DNA of 64,000 nucleotides from Paragyromitra xinjiangensis. Lineage: Eukaryota > Ascomycota > Pezizomycetes > Pezizales > Discinaceae. The stretch spans positions 496,001 to 560,000 of the forward strand of contig JBCAMK010000018.1 in assembly GCA_038503065.1 (NCBI GenBank). Reading direction: 5' to 3'. A program made the position numbers and the translations under genes. This document shows positions 11,017 to 22,529 of this stretch, piece after piece. The notes under the pieces are model-generated. The model ran no database searches, had not been told where the DNA came from, and saw nothing but the letters and a program-made list of their open reading frames with translations. The number at the start of each line of letters is the position of its first letter. Within the stretch, counting starts at the first letter, position 1.

Positions 11017-11897
11017 TAGATCCATTGATTTCAAAAGGTATTGAATTAAAGGGGAGGACTTCCATTCTTTCTTTTAGGGTTATCCCCTTTGAGGATGGGG
11101 TGTTGGCGTCATTTAGGGAATAGCCTTTGGGGAGGGCTGTATATACCAAGGATTGTCATTTCTGTACATTAGGTGTTTTAATTTTGCGCCTCCAATAGCA
11201 TCAGCTAGAGGGCTAGAGGGCTAATCAACATGTACTCTAAGATATAGCATAAGAAAACTGATTCGAAATATGAGTTTTAGAGATTACACTCGATCGGGTA
11301 GAAACACGTAGTATCATGCCCTCTCACTCGACTGTTTTTATGGCTGAACCTGTCTGAGAGAAGTTTAAACCCCATCCACGCTACGAGGGTTGAGGGAATT
11401 AGAACTACCACCAAGAAACCGGGAACGGGGTGGAGGTAACGTCTCAGATTTTTAAGAGACGCCGATAATACCAACCGTACCGATTGGAGGCTAGAGAGGG
11501 GCGGCATTATGTCTTTGAGGGGTCAGATTACCCATTCCGAGTAAGGATGTCTTTTTTTACTCGTGCTCTGTTCGTCTCTCGGTGGGCTCGGTTCTGGAAT
11601 TAAAATAAGGGAACTCCGTTGGCAGTCAGTACTTTTTCGTCTCATAGCTCTCTGCCCGGGACTGACTTGCTGAAATGAAATCATAGATTATCACTCGCCT
11701 ATGGTCCAGCTCTAGAAAGACACTAGTATCAAAATGTAAAGCGATATCATCAGGATTCAGCAACTAAATACTTCATCATCATCATGCCCACATAACAAAC
11801 ATTAAAACCCCTAGTGTTCAAGCCCAGCATGTTTCATAACCGTCAAGCAAGCCTAATAAATCATAAAAGCATCACATTCATCGCAAACATAACCCCT
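11017..11897. other. Convergent intergenic region
   Basis: About 0.9 kb between the convergent EME1 and UPF3 stop codons. I see no gene here; the single open frame of about 76 codons on the minus strand has no support. The region should contain both 3' UTRs. Confidence 0.5.
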
Positions 11898-13929
11898 TCA
11901 ACTAGCACCTTCGCCGCCTCCGCTCCCAACACTAGTAGTAGTGCCCAATGGCCCACCCCGCCCTTTCCCTTGACCACCGCCGCGGCCTCTCCCAGGCCTA
12001 AAACCGCCTCTTCCGCTATTACTTCCGCCATTACCTCCAGTGCTGCCTCTTCTTGCTCTACCATCCCTGTTTCCACCCGGCTGGTTTATGTCTCCGGCAG
12101 GAGCGGTAGGGATACCTGGCATTGCTGATTGGCCATGCCCATGTTGGTGCTGCTGCGCAGGTTGAGCATCTGTTGTAGGTCTTGCATTTCTTCCACTACC
12201 ACCACTCGGATTCCCTCTTCCTTCACCTCTTCCATGACGTCTTCCACCACTCTTAGGCGCAGTTGGTGCCGCATGGCTATGAGAACCATGAGCAGATGCA
12301 TGTGAATGTATATGTCCACCAGCAGCCGGCCCACTAGGCGCCGTCGGAGGAGGGCCAGAAGAGCTTTGACGCTTCAGCAACGTGGGGACCGCCGCCGCCG
12401 CCGCCGGACTACTAGGTGGAACAGCACCAAGGTTTGAACTCGTCTGTTTCTTCAATATAGCGACAGGAGCCGCAGGTGGAGAAGACGCAGACGCGGTCGA
12501 GGCTGTGCTGTCTTCACGCTCAACACGGTTACGGCGGTCTCGGCGGGAACCACCACGAGACCGTGGGGTTCTCGGGGCCGTCTCTTGGGATCCGGTCTGG
12601 GACAGTTGGGCGTTGATTGCAGGTGGGGCGGTGGAGATGATGGCGGCTGGGGTGGGAGCTGAGGAAGTACGTTCCTCTACGATGGTTGTAGTGGTGGTTT
12701 CTGATGTACTCTTGTTGGCTCTTGAGCGGCGAGGACTGGCAAGACCTAGGTCACGCTGGAGAATGGCTGCTACGCCAGCTGCGTTGCTGCGTTCTCTTCT
12801 CCTTTCTCTTTTTGGCTTTTCAGCCTCGCTGTTTTGCCCCTTATCTGGTTTCGCTGATTCTCTCCCTGAGGCAGACATATTGCTTCCTTCCCTCCTCAAG
12901 CTGCCAAATCCCGTCCCTTCACGTTTCAATATAGTAGCGGTCTCCATATCGACGGCCCTGACAGCCTGTTTGAGGGCTTTCTCTTCCTTATCGGTGTCAT
13001 CTCTATCTTTCCCTCTAGCTCTAATCTTTTCAAGCTTCCTCTTCTCAGATCGTCTAGAAGACGAAGAGCCTTCCTTCCCATCCTTCCCATCTTTTGATGA
13101 CTTGTCAGATTTCACTTTGCTGCCTCCAGGTGCAGCCTTCTCTGCTGCTGCTGCTGCCTTTTGCTGTTTGAGGAAATCGATAAGGGGCGTTGACTTTGGC
13201 TTCTCCGGTTTCTCTCCGGAAGGTAATGGGACAGATAGTGGGTCATTCTGGAGAGCTGAGCCAGCAGGAGAAGCTGTAATGGTGCTGACCACGCCTTCGG
13301 CTGATGGAGCAGTCCTGTCAGCAGGAGTAGCTCCGTTAGACGTGGGTACTGTGGCAACACCATTGATAGATGCAAGGAATGCAATAAAGTCTGGATCACT
13401 CTCAATAGTTCCAGCTCTAGCATCAGCACGACCTCCCTTTTTAGGGAACTTCTGGAAGGGTGAGTATTCCATCTGGGGATTTGTGGTGTTGCCCTTAGAA
13501 TCTATAAATGGGCCATGAGAACGTAGAGCTTCGTTCAGAGCAGTGATCTGAGTTGGGGTTTTAAATTTGATGTAGCAACGGGAGTAGATTGGGAGTTTAT
13601 TGCGACTAGATTATCGAAATAGTCAGCAATCATTGCACCATTAAATTGATGAAAAGAAAATTTAAGGAGAGGAAGAAACTGAACTCGTCTGGAATCTTGC
13701 CCTGTGTCCATGAAAGCCATTCCGTGGTTTCTTCGTTCACATATTCTGCCATAGTTTCTCTGAATTCCCCCTCTTTGAGCAGACTTGGAAGATGACGCAC
13801 AACAACTCTAAGGCGGACTGTTGCCTGACTTCCTCCACCTCCACCTCCACCACCGCCTTTACCGCTACCGCCTCCGCTCCTGGGACGATTCTTGGGTTTT
13901 TCTAGGATTGTTGGTGATGTAGCCGACAT
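11898..13929 (-). CDS. UPF3: Nonsense-mediated mRNA decay factor Upf3
   Basis: Upf3 joins Upf1 and Upf2 in the surveillance complex that degrades mRNAs with premature stop codons. Two exons, 13929-13685 and 13605-11898, give 1953 nt (650 aa). The Smg4/UPF3 RNP-like fold spans about residues 38-165: VRLRVVVRHLP, then IYSRCYIKFK and MEYSPFQKFPKK, a pattern typical of the family. The ATG at 13929 begins MSATSPTILEKP; the frame is open further upstream, but this start sits best before the domain. A polyglycine run encoded by CCTCCA repeats precedes the domain. The C-terminal two thirds are low complexity, with charged, Ser/Pro and His/Gly tracts and a terminal RG-rich segment, making it larger than yeast Upf3 (387 aa). 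The intron uses an unusual GTTCAG donor. It is divergent from SIT4. Confidence 0.9.
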
Positions 13930-14594
13930 TGCTGAATGGATTGCTGCGAGGGATAATGGGAGATAGATATGTAGATTTAGAGGGGATGATTTGTAGGAAG
14001 TGAAGTCAGGGTTTGGAGGCTTATGTAAGACCGTTAGATGCAAGGGTGCAACCGGGTAGACTCTTAGTAGCTGAAGCGGCACCGTGGCGAGAGCCCACTG
14101 TGACGCTTCCCACAGAACAACGAGCGGCAATTCAGCCCAGCCAGCAGCCCCCAGTCCAGCTCAGGTCAGGCACCCGCGTCTATCGCTTGTGTAGAGTAAT
14201 CGCCCATACATATCGTCAGCTTTGTTAGTGACATCGTGACATCGGGCATTTTAACAATCCATCCACCCCGCCATCGTCATCTCACATCTATCCAATCATC
14301 CATCCCCTCTCAAGTCAAACCTCTGTTCAGCTCAGCTCTTGTTTCATTCTCTACACCCCCCCTCCATCCTCTTACTCGCCATCTCATCAGTAATCCATCT
14401 ACCTAGTCGAACCCCTTGAATCTAGGAACCATACCGCTCATCAAACAGCTCCTACCGTCCTTCCTCCCCTACTCCCCGCTTCGAACCCCCCACCTTCATC
14501 CCCCCCAACTTCGTCTCATCCCAGCAACAGCAGCAACAGCAGCACCACCTTGTCCCCATCATCCCCAATCAGCTCCCAGGTGTCAACCAGTACC
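13930..14594. promoter_or_regulatory. Bidirectional promoter region of UPF3 and SIT4
   Basis: A 665-bp divergent gap between the UPF3 and SIT4 start codons. It is rich in pyrimidine tracts on the SIT4 side (14240-14520) and has a CAGCAA/CAGCAG run at about 14520-14546 in the presumed SIT4 leader. No clear TATA box is seen. Confidence 0.55.
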
Positions 14595-16030
14595 ATGAAC
14601 CCAGGCGAAAAGGGTGGTGGCGGTCCAGCTGCAGCCACCAGCGGAGGTCCCGATCAATGGTTAGAGCAGGCAAAAAAATGTAAATATCTGACCGAGGGGG
14701 ACATGAAGAAACTGTGTGAGCTGGTCAAGGAGTGCTTGATGGAGGGTTCGTACTTTTTTTCTTTCTCTTCAGCTCCTCGTCACCGTTTTTTTTCTTTTAA
14801 ATCGTTTCCCCCCTCCTCCGGCATGTACGTAAATGAATCAAAAAAAAACCAAGGCCAAAACCAAAACCAAAAAACTAAAATAGAAACCGTTTTTTCGGGA
14901 ATGTGTAACAGAGTCGAATATCCAACCCGTATCGACCCCCGTCACGGTATGCGGTGACATCCACGGTCAATTTTACGATCTCATGGAGCTATTCAACGTC
15001 GGAGGAGGGCTACCGGACAAGATCAACTACGTGTTTCTGGGCGATTTCGTCGATCGGGGTTACTTCTCCCTGGAGACATTTACACTGTTGATGTGTTTGA
15101 AAGCAAAGTCTGTCTCCCTCAATACCACGCCTCTCTACTTTCCCTGGACCGTGGTGTCTGGAAATATCACGACTCTTCGAGACCCGCTCGCGGGAAGCCA
15201 GGGGGCATTTGTATAGCACTCGCTGACCCGCCGGAACTCCAACCACAGATACCCTGACCGGATAACGCTCGTCCGTGGTAACCACGAATCTCGCCAAATC
15301 ACACAGGTCTATGGCTTCTACGAGGAATGTCAGACAAAGTACGGTAACGCAAGTGTATGGAAATCTTGTTGTCAAGTTTTCGATTTCCTAGCTCTTGCAG
15401 CGATTATCGACGGTAGTGTGTTGTGCGTGCATGGGGGACTGAGCCCTGAGATCAGGACGTTGGATCAGATTAGGGTTGTTGCGAGGGCGCAGGAAATTCC
15501 CCATGAAGGGGCGTTCTGTGATTTGGTGTGGAGTGATCCTGAAGGTACAAGCGATAAATACGGTTGCTGGTGGGTTATCGCTAATTCGGTCTGGGAGTGC
15601 AGATGTAGAAACATGGGCAGTTTCACCGCGAGGCGCTGGATGGCTGTTTGGTGATAAAGTAGCGACAGAGGTGCGTTTTCTGATTCCCTTCACACCCCCG
15701 TTTACTCAAGCTGACACGACCCCAGTTTAACCATGTAAATGGGCTATCACTAATAGCCCGAGCCCATCAACTCGTGAATGAAGGATACAAAGTAAGGCCT
15801 CCTTCTTCCCTCCCTGATACTCAACTAACGCAACACAGTACCACTTTAAAAATAAAGATGTAGTAACAGTCTGGTCGGCGCCAAACTACTGTTACCGCTG
15901 CGGGAACGTAGCAAGTATAATGAAGCTCGAAAAGGACCTATCGCCAAGTTTCACCATATTCCAAGCCGTGCCGGACGACCAGAGGATTATCCCTGCAGGA
16001 AGAGGAGGAAGAAGCGAGTACTTTTTGTGA
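14595..16030 (+). CDS. SIT4: PP2A-like serine/threonine phosphatase catalytic subunit, Sit4/PP6 type
   Basis: This is a metal-dependent phosphoprotein phosphatase acting in the TOR and G1/S pathways with Sap-type regulatory subunits. Six exons (14595-14745, 14912-15107, 15249-15544, 15603-15670, 15726-15791, 15839-16030) sum to 969 nt (322 aa), close to yeast Sit4 (311). All catalytic signatures are present: [10 protein letters not shown] (about residue 65), GDFVDRG (about 93), [19 protein letters not shown] (about 125), then the metal-binding regions around CVHGGLSPE and [13 protein letters not shown]. Sit4-type sequence such as [14 protein letters not shown] and [18 protein letters not shown] separates it from PP2A and PP4. 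The C terminus is YFL, the methylated tail of this family. Intron 1 has a GTTCGT donor and is followed by [13 protein letters not shown]. Confidence 0.95.
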
Positions 16031-16602
16031 ACTTGAGGTGGCGAAGTCGCCTGCAGGCGCCTATATTTGATGAAGATGGCAACACGACGTGTGTCTTTGG
16101 TTTTCGGATTGGGGTTCGGGGCGGTTCATGCGGGTTTTCTTTCTTCTTTTATCTATGGGTTGGGATGGGGGAAAGTGGGGGAGGGATGGGTAAGTATTGG
16201 GAGTCATTGCTTGCTATGATCTTTTTTTGTCCTTTTGGCTGTTGTTATTTTCCTGTCTCTGGTTTTGTAAGGGGTTTCTTTTTCTTTTTTTGTGCAGTGT
16301 TGGGGTGGGACTGTTGGCGGGGGGTTTGGGAAGGTGGGAGGCTAGATTCATTCATACAGTAAAGCAGGATGCAATGGGTACATAAGAATATTCTATTGTA
16401 ACGTGAAAGTAGATGTTCTTTACGGGTGATGTGCTGTGATCCGATCTAGTGAAAGTTGGAAACCCTAGTTATCATTGGCTCAGGATATGGATATTGGGAA
16501 ACGCAGCGGCAAGATTTTCACCATCGTTAAGATAATCCCATTCTTACACCCAACACCCATCTCAGACCAGCTGCAATGAAACCATCCCAACACCACCAAA
16601 CC
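16031..16602. other. Convergent intergenic region
   Basis: About 570 bp between the stop codons of SIT4 and the metaxin-like gene. It is T/G-rich on the SIT4 side, consistent with a 3' UTR. The plus-strand open frame at 16027-16362 is low complexity (Gly/Phe/Trp) and is not called. Confidence 0.5.
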
Positions 16603-17572
16603 TTATACATTCGGTTCCGGAGCATTCGGATACACTCTCCTCCGTATTCTCCCCTCATGCGCCACTAAATTCGGATACTTTCTAACCGCCCTCAATAACC
16701 CGGCCTCCTTCTCATCCCACCCTAGCGTCAAAATGAGATGCAAATACCCAAACAACGCCGCATCAAACAACCCTGGGTCCATCCCGCCAAAAAACCACTC
16801 ATCTTGTCCCAGTGCCGTCGACAAAGCCAATACCGCCTCCTCCGCATCCGCATAGATGTCATCCGCAACAATCACCCCACCTGGCCGCCCCTGCAATAGT
16901 TCCTCCTTCGCAGCAGCCTGCATCTGGTGCGAGAGAACAAGCTGGACAATTGAGACGTTGGTGGAAGAGTACTGTGTAGTCGCTAAGGTGTGGAAATTCG
17001 TAGGCTCGAGGAAGAGAGTGTATAGCTGGTATAAGGGTTAGAAATGTATGTGGTGAGGAGGGTAGGAGGTGGTGGCTTACCCAGGCATCTCGTAGTTTGG
17101 AGTTTATGAGGGCGAGGAATACTTGGTATTGTGTATCATCATGGCTAATCTCGTCTGGAGAGATACCATTCTGTCGTGCCCAGTGCGCGAGACGTGTGGA
17201 TGGTAGGGTGGAGTATGTTATCGTGCCGGGGGTTATCAGGAATGGGAGTGATCCTGAGGGCGAGGCATGGTTGTTGGATGGTATGAGTTTGCAGGTGAGG
17301 TTGCAGAAGGCTAGATATGTCTATTTGGTAGTTAGATGGTGTTTGTAGTTAGAGAGAGGGAGGGGAGGGGAATATACCTGCCATTTCAGACAGCTGGGAT
17401 TGAAGCTCGGATTCCCGAGAGCTGCGGCTTCGGGGGTGGTGAAGACATATAGCGATGGGGTTTTGGGATCTGGGATTGGGCACCCGGATGGAAGAGGGTC
17501 GTCGGGGAGTGTCTTTAGGGGGAAGGAATTGAAGACCGCTTTGAGGGCGGGAGGGATGCGGAATGATGACAT
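16603..17572 (-). CDS. Metaxin/Sam35-like mitochondrial outer-membrane protein
   Basis: Probable component of the sorting and assembly machinery that inserts beta-barrel proteins into the mitochondrial outer membrane, on the cytosolic face. Exons 17572-17378, 17320-17081 and 17025-16603 give 858 nt (285 aa). The N-terminal thioredoxin/GST-like part has PSLYVFTTPEAA and NPSCLKWQTYLAFCNL, followed by PSNNHASPSGSLPFLI. The helical part carries INSKLRDAWLYTLFLEP, a pattern of the metaxin/Sam35 group, and FDAALFGYLHLIL. The ATG at 17572 (MSSFRIPPALKAVF) is preferred; another in-frame ATG at 17668 would add 32 residues. No transmembrane helix is evident, as expected for Sam35. Sam37 is the alternative, but the length and N-terminal pattern suit Sam35 better. 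Confidence 0.7.
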
Positions 17573-17999
17573 TTGGGGGGTTTTGAGGTGGGGGTTTGGT
17601 GGGGGTGTTTCAATTGCTTGGGGTGATAGACAGAGTGGTGGGTTGAGCCGCATGACTAATCTGGTCATGGTGGATCACTCGGTGAGGTGAGTAGGGTTGG
17701 CACTAGTATCCCAAGTACATAAACCACGTGGAATCACTCGTTCACTACTAATCTTCGATTCCCCTCAAGAACATACCTCCACACTACACAAACAGCAAAA
17801 CCAAGAACGAGAAGCAAAGAGACCACAAAGCATCGCGTCCAGAACACCCTCAAAAGTAAGCCACAACCACTAACTACGAAATCCCCATCATCAAAAGCAA
17901 AGCTGAATCATTCCAATAGCCTTCATATAACCCCGCTTCGAAAGCCCAACAAATACCTCCACACTAGCAGTCTAGCCTCTACCATAGCCAGGAACCAAC
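17573..17999. other. Intergenic region between two minus-strand genes
   Basis: About 430 bp. It presumably contains the metaxin-like promoter and the 3' UTR of the next gene. An A/C-rich stretch lies near 17760-17870. No gene is seen. Confidence 0.5.
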
Positions 18000-19228
18000 T
18001 CAACTAGACGAACCCAACCCCAACCCCAACCCCAATCCTCCTCTCATCCCTTCAAAGGTCTCTACCAAATATCCTAAAATATCATCCACATTAAGATCAA
18101 CTGCACGGCTGGAGCCAGTAGGGTCCGTAACCGTTTTCTGTTGTTTTTTTCTTATCTCCCTAAAAGACTCCGCCAAACTTTTTAAAAGACCATCCATAGC
18201 AAGTTCGATCTCATCTTTCACCATCTGCCGATATGGCTCTACATCGACCGACCCCGACTTTATTGTATCCGAGTCACTATCGCTCACGACTGAGGTTCCG
18301 GGCGTGGGTATGATTTCATAAGTGGCGTCTTCAACGTGGTCCTCAATCGTTGGCTGTTCTGCAGAGGTTTGCTTCTCAGCCGAGTCTAGGGTTGCAGAGG
18401 TGTCTTTGAGTGGGATACTATCCGGTGTTTCAGGGCTATGATCAGAGTCGGTATTTTCAGCCTTGAAGGAGCTGGGAAATCCGAAATTGGGACCGGGCAC
18501 AAAATTGAAAGAGTCATAAGCACCGCCCCTGAGGGGAGGCTTGGTGGGTGGTGGAGGAAGGAGACTGGATTTGGTCGGAGGTTTTGAGACGCCAGGCTTA
18601 CGCCTTTTGAAAAAAGACATAGTACATGGCGGGGGGGAAAAATCATATTTAGCCCGAGGATTGAAAGCACCGAAAATAGACCCGGCAGGGCTGGCAGGTT
18701 TGCCAGAGCTTGGTCTAACCAAAGTCTCAACAGAACTGACGGGGCTGACAGGTTCGCTAGAGCTTGGTCTAACAAAAGTCTCAACAGAACTGGCGGGGGT
18801 TTGAAGCCCACTCAAAACCGGAGCATCCTTATCCTGAAAAGCACGACCCGACGGAATCTCCGCCTCATTAATCGACAACAATCCATCTGAATCTTCTTTC
18901 AAGATCTCAGAAATCTTCATCCCAATGGCATAATTCAAGCTAACCAGTGCATCCAGATTGAATGCGGTGCGGCATTCCTTGGACGTGGCCCGAAATAAGA
19001 TCTTATCGTTGATACTCTGGCTTCTTGGTGATCTTAGGGTATATGATTTTGGCACCACTATGACGTGCCATTCTCCACTACGGCCGGTTGATTCCATAGA
19101 GCGCCAGAAGCTGACGATGCTGACTTCTTGGTTGAAGAGCCAGCGGCAGTTCCCTAGGTGGTAGGTTGTTAGCTAGAGTTGGAATTAGGGCGGAGTTTGG
19201 TACCTAAGATTTGTTCACGGAGATCCAT
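18000..19228 (-). CDS. Unrecognised Ser/Pro-rich protein with tandem repeat
   Basis: I do not recognise this protein. Exons 19228-19204 and 19153-18000 give 1179 nt (392 aa), with the start in MDLREQILGNCRWLFNQEV. The first 100 residues look folded, with alternating hydrophobic strands such as GEWHVIVVPKSYTL and a helix around NLDALVSLNYAIGMKI. The rest is Ser/Pro/Asp-rich and probably disordered. An 18-residue unit containing SSVETFVRPSS occurs twice, encoded by a 54-bp tandem duplication at 18691-18798. A basic patch, FFKRRKPGVSKPP, follows. Near the C terminus is a helix (VKDEIELAMDGLLKSLAES), then a Gly-Leu repeat encoded by AACCCC units. It is divergent from MCH1. Confidence 0.7.
18691..18798. 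repeat. 54-bp tandem duplication inside a coding region
   Basis: Two adjacent 54-bp units with a handful of substitutions. Both contain GAGCTTGGTCTAAC and AAAGTCTCAACAGAACTG. The period is a multiple of three, so the reading frame is kept and an 18-residue peptide is doubled. Confidence 0.85.
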
Positions 19229-20064
19229 GAGGCGTGATGGAGTGGGTTTATGATGGAGGTTTTTTTTGGTAGTGGGTAGTGGGTAGTGGCCAGGAGTGGA
19301 GCCAGGAGTGGAGCTCTGGGTGATTTGAGGAGTTATTATTTGCGCGAGTTTTATGGCAGCCTGATTGCCTTAAACAAATAGCTTCCAGGCAGGTAGCTTT
19401 TAATCGTTGTCTAGCTGTGATATCACGTTCAGCTTCAGTAGACCTAACCCTATTAATACTTAAACTTATTACTGCACCCGCGGGGGAATAATCCTATGCC
19501 GAAAGGGATACATGTCCTCTACGTTAGGATCTTCACTCAGCCCAACAGCGCGGTATGTTAGTGATGGTACAATAGAACTGAGGTTGTCTCACGTATTTCC
19601 ATTCACGGATTCCACTATCTACTAGGATTTTTCGGTTTTTCGACAGGCAGTAAAATAAGCTCTCCGCCTAAAACTTCACTAACACTTTCAAGCCTTAGAA
19701 ATTCGTAAAACCGAGCATAACCGACTCTTCAGGTACTGGACGCCTGATAGGCATCCGCCCTCGGAGAAATATAGGCCAAGCCATTCAATCCGGTGTAGTA
19801 GTTGTACATATCACCACATTTAGACATCCCGATGCGCAAGGGCTACGCATACCCTTATCGGAACCGGGAGTAGCCGCGCCGAGCACGTGGCACCGCGTCA
19901 GACCCACAACCGGCTCGTGCGTACCATGAACGCTCACGAGTCAACGCCTCGTGATGAGATGGAGATGATACCCCGCCAACTAAGGGGCTGAGTGGGGACT
20001 TTGCCGCAGATACATAACGGTACTCACCCCCCCTCAGAGTTCCTCTTTTCTCTATAGCCAGGAC
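19229..20064. promoter_or_regulatory. Divergent intergenic region upstream of MCH1
   Basis: About 835 bp between divergent starts. A short direct repeat (GTAGTGGGTAGTGG) lies at about 19270-19288 and a CACGTG E-box at about 19885. No gene is supported; a minus-strand open frame near 19855-20076 is weak. Confidence 0.45.
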
Positions 20065-21685
20065 ATGTTGGACCAACAGAGTTCTGGGTCGTCTGCTATG
20101 GTGACGTCGGGTGACTCGATGACTGCTGCGGATACGGTAGGTTCGACGGCTGGCTGGTCTTTGAGGAAATGGAAGAAGTGGGCGTCGTTTGGGTCTGCGA
20201 TTTTGAACTGGTCAGTTTGTTTTTTTCCGCCCACGGTTGTGGGGTGAAGACTAATAGATGTGGTGACGGTGGTGTAGTTTATGTGCTGGGAGTATCCTAC
20301 TATTCTCACTCTGGACACCAATATTTCAGCAGAAGTTGGGATACAACCAGCTACAAATTAATGCCATCTCCATTGCCGGCGAGCTAGGGATGTATCTCCC
20401 GTAAGTCTACACCTTTATGGAACCTTGAAACCAAAAGCTTACAAGCTCAGCGTCCCCATCTTTGGCTACATCTGCGACAACTTCGGTCCCGATAAACTAT
20501 CCCTCCTCACAGCTACCTTCTTTGGTCCTGGCTATTTTATCGCCTCACTCGCTTACTCCCATGCACTTCCATACCAGGTCATGGCCGCCGCCTTTTGGCT
20601 CGTGGGCATGGGTACTACCAGTATGTACTTTTCCGGCGTCACTACTTGTGCCAAGACCTTCACCGGGAGTCGTGGGTTGGCACTTAGCTTGCCCATTGCG
20701 AGTTTTGGGTTGAGTAGTTTGTGGGAGAGTCAGTTTGTATCGAGGGTGTTTGTGGATGAGGATGGAGTGTTGATGGTTTACTCTGCATTTGTGGCTTTTG
20801 CAGTGTTCCTAACGGGGATTGGGGTGCTTGGTGGGGTGTGTTTACAGGTTTCTACAAAGGAGGTAGGGGAAGGGGAGAGGGAGAGATTGTTGGGTGAGGA
20901 TGGGGGAGAGAGAGGGTATAGTGGTGCAGATAGTGTAGAAGTGGTGGACGAAAAACGATGGATTAATGCAGCGACTAGAGAGTTTTTGAAGGATAAAACC
21001 ATGTGGTGGTTTGCAGGCGGGGTATTCCTCGTTACTGGTCCTGGAGAGGCCTTTATCAATAATGTGACCCACCATCCTCTCTTCGTATTTGTGCACTACT
21101 AACAATATACAGATGGGCTCCCTTCTACAAACCCTCTCTCTTCCCACCACAGCCCCCATCGACCCCGCAAACCACGTCTCCATCATCGCTACTACCTCCA
21201 CTCTCTGCCGCATCCTCTCGGGCCTTCTCTCCGACTACCTCGCTCCAAGCGCCACCCACCATCGTCACACCTCTCGTATGACGCTCCTCCTCATCTCTGG
21301 CGGGTTCCTCCTCACAGCAAATATCCTCCTCACCACCGGCTTCGTCCAGTTTCACGCCAGCCGCTTCTGGCTCATCTCTGCACTCGTCGGCTCCGGCTAT
21401 GGTGCAGTATTTACACTTGCCCCCACGGTTGTGAGTGTAGTATGGGGCACCCGTAACTTCGGTACGAATTGGGGTATTGTGACCATGACGCCTGCGGTTG
21501 GTGCTACAGCGTACGGACTGCTATATGCTGCGGTTTATGAGGCACACGCAGGCGAGGATGGGAGGTGTTTTGGGTGGGGATGTTATGGGTGGAGTTTTGC
21601 GGTAATGGCAGTTGGGACTGTAATTGCTGGTGGAGGATGGTTGTGGGCTTGGAGGGGGTGGAAGAGGAGGGGAGTGGTTGTGTAA
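20065..21685 (+). CDS. MCH1: Mch1-like major facilitator superfamily transporter
   Basis: Member of the monocarboxylate-permease-like branch of the MFS. In yeast Mch1 lies in the vacuolar membrane and its substrate is unknown. Exons 20065-20210, 20278-20400, 20451-21063 and 21113-21685 sum to 1455 nt (484 aa). After a polar N terminus the first helix is LCAGSILLFSLWTPIF. It is followed by the family segment INAISIAGELGMYLPVP and the GYICDNFGPDKLSLL loop, equivalent to the MFS loop 2-3 signature. The second half begins after an acidic cytosolic loop (GEGERERLLGEDGGERGY) with DKTMWWFAGGVFLV and PGEAFINNMGSLLQTL, typical of Mch1. About 12 hydrophobic segments are present. Four exons with canonical splice sites connect without gaps. 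Confidence 0.88.
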
Positions 21686-22529
21686 TGAAGGGTGTACGAT
21701 TAGTTGAGGTCTTCCTGTTATTCGCGGTTTGGTGAAGACGTAGACTAGAGTTTACGGTATGGATGCGCTTTAGACTTGTTCTGGCTTTGTATATGTAGTT
21801 TCCTTGATACTGTTTCTTAGACCTGGTGGTTGTTTTCCTGTATACCCAGTCATTACCCCTGTACTGGCATTAAAGTTCATGCCCTATCAGCTGGACAATA
21901 GACTTCCGCGCCTTTGCAGGACTTTCACGTGTCACTGGGGTTATGGCATGTTAAGCCATGACTCAAGATGATTAGAAACGAGACGAAATAAAGATTCGAT
22001 AAAATAAAATACTCCTAACTCGAAATAATAATAAAACTAAAACCAAAAATGAGAAAAAAATGTCAAGCTATCCCTATCGAAGGTTCTTAAATAATGTCAT
22101 CAAAAAAAGTTATAAGAAAAATACCCAGACCAAACGAGTCAATCGATCGGCCCTACTTTCCCCCCACCAAGTGAAAAGAAAAAGAATAGTAATCTCGCGA
22201 TGAAAAGAACATCACCCAAATTCAGATTTGAAGAAAGAACCAAAAAACAATCATAAAAACTAAGAAATCAACCGTGAAACTTTTCCTCCGCGTTGCCCCA
22301 AGATCAAAACGTTATTTCCCCCGGAACAAAACAAGAGTTAAAAACACCAAATTCGAAGAAGACTCATCAACATTAAAAAAAACCAAAAAATAAATGCTAG
22401 CAGCCGATAGGAGAAAATAGGAGAGAGATACTCAGACAGGCTTCAAAAACTAGAACGAGAATCAGTGCCAAAACACAACTAATTACAATCTCCTCTCTCC
22501 GTAGCACCATACCCCGCGCTTCTCACCCG
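21686..22529. other. Convergent intergenic region, A-rich
   Basis: About 840 bp between the MCH1 and TBF1 stop codons. The part at about 21980-22400 is A-rich on the plus strand, which would be a T-rich 3' UTR for TBF1. I see no gene. Confidence 0.5.

Noticed and set aside
12382..13518. 378-codon plus-strand open frame
   Set aside because: Exactly antisense to the UPF3 low-complexity exon; its Ser/Leu/Ala composition is the mirror of that sequence and the UPF3 model is strong.
18004..18030. AACCCC array considered as an interstitial telomere
   Set aside because: It lies in frame inside a coding exon, encodes Gly-Leu repeats, and the unit is not the TTAGGG type expected in filamentous fungi.
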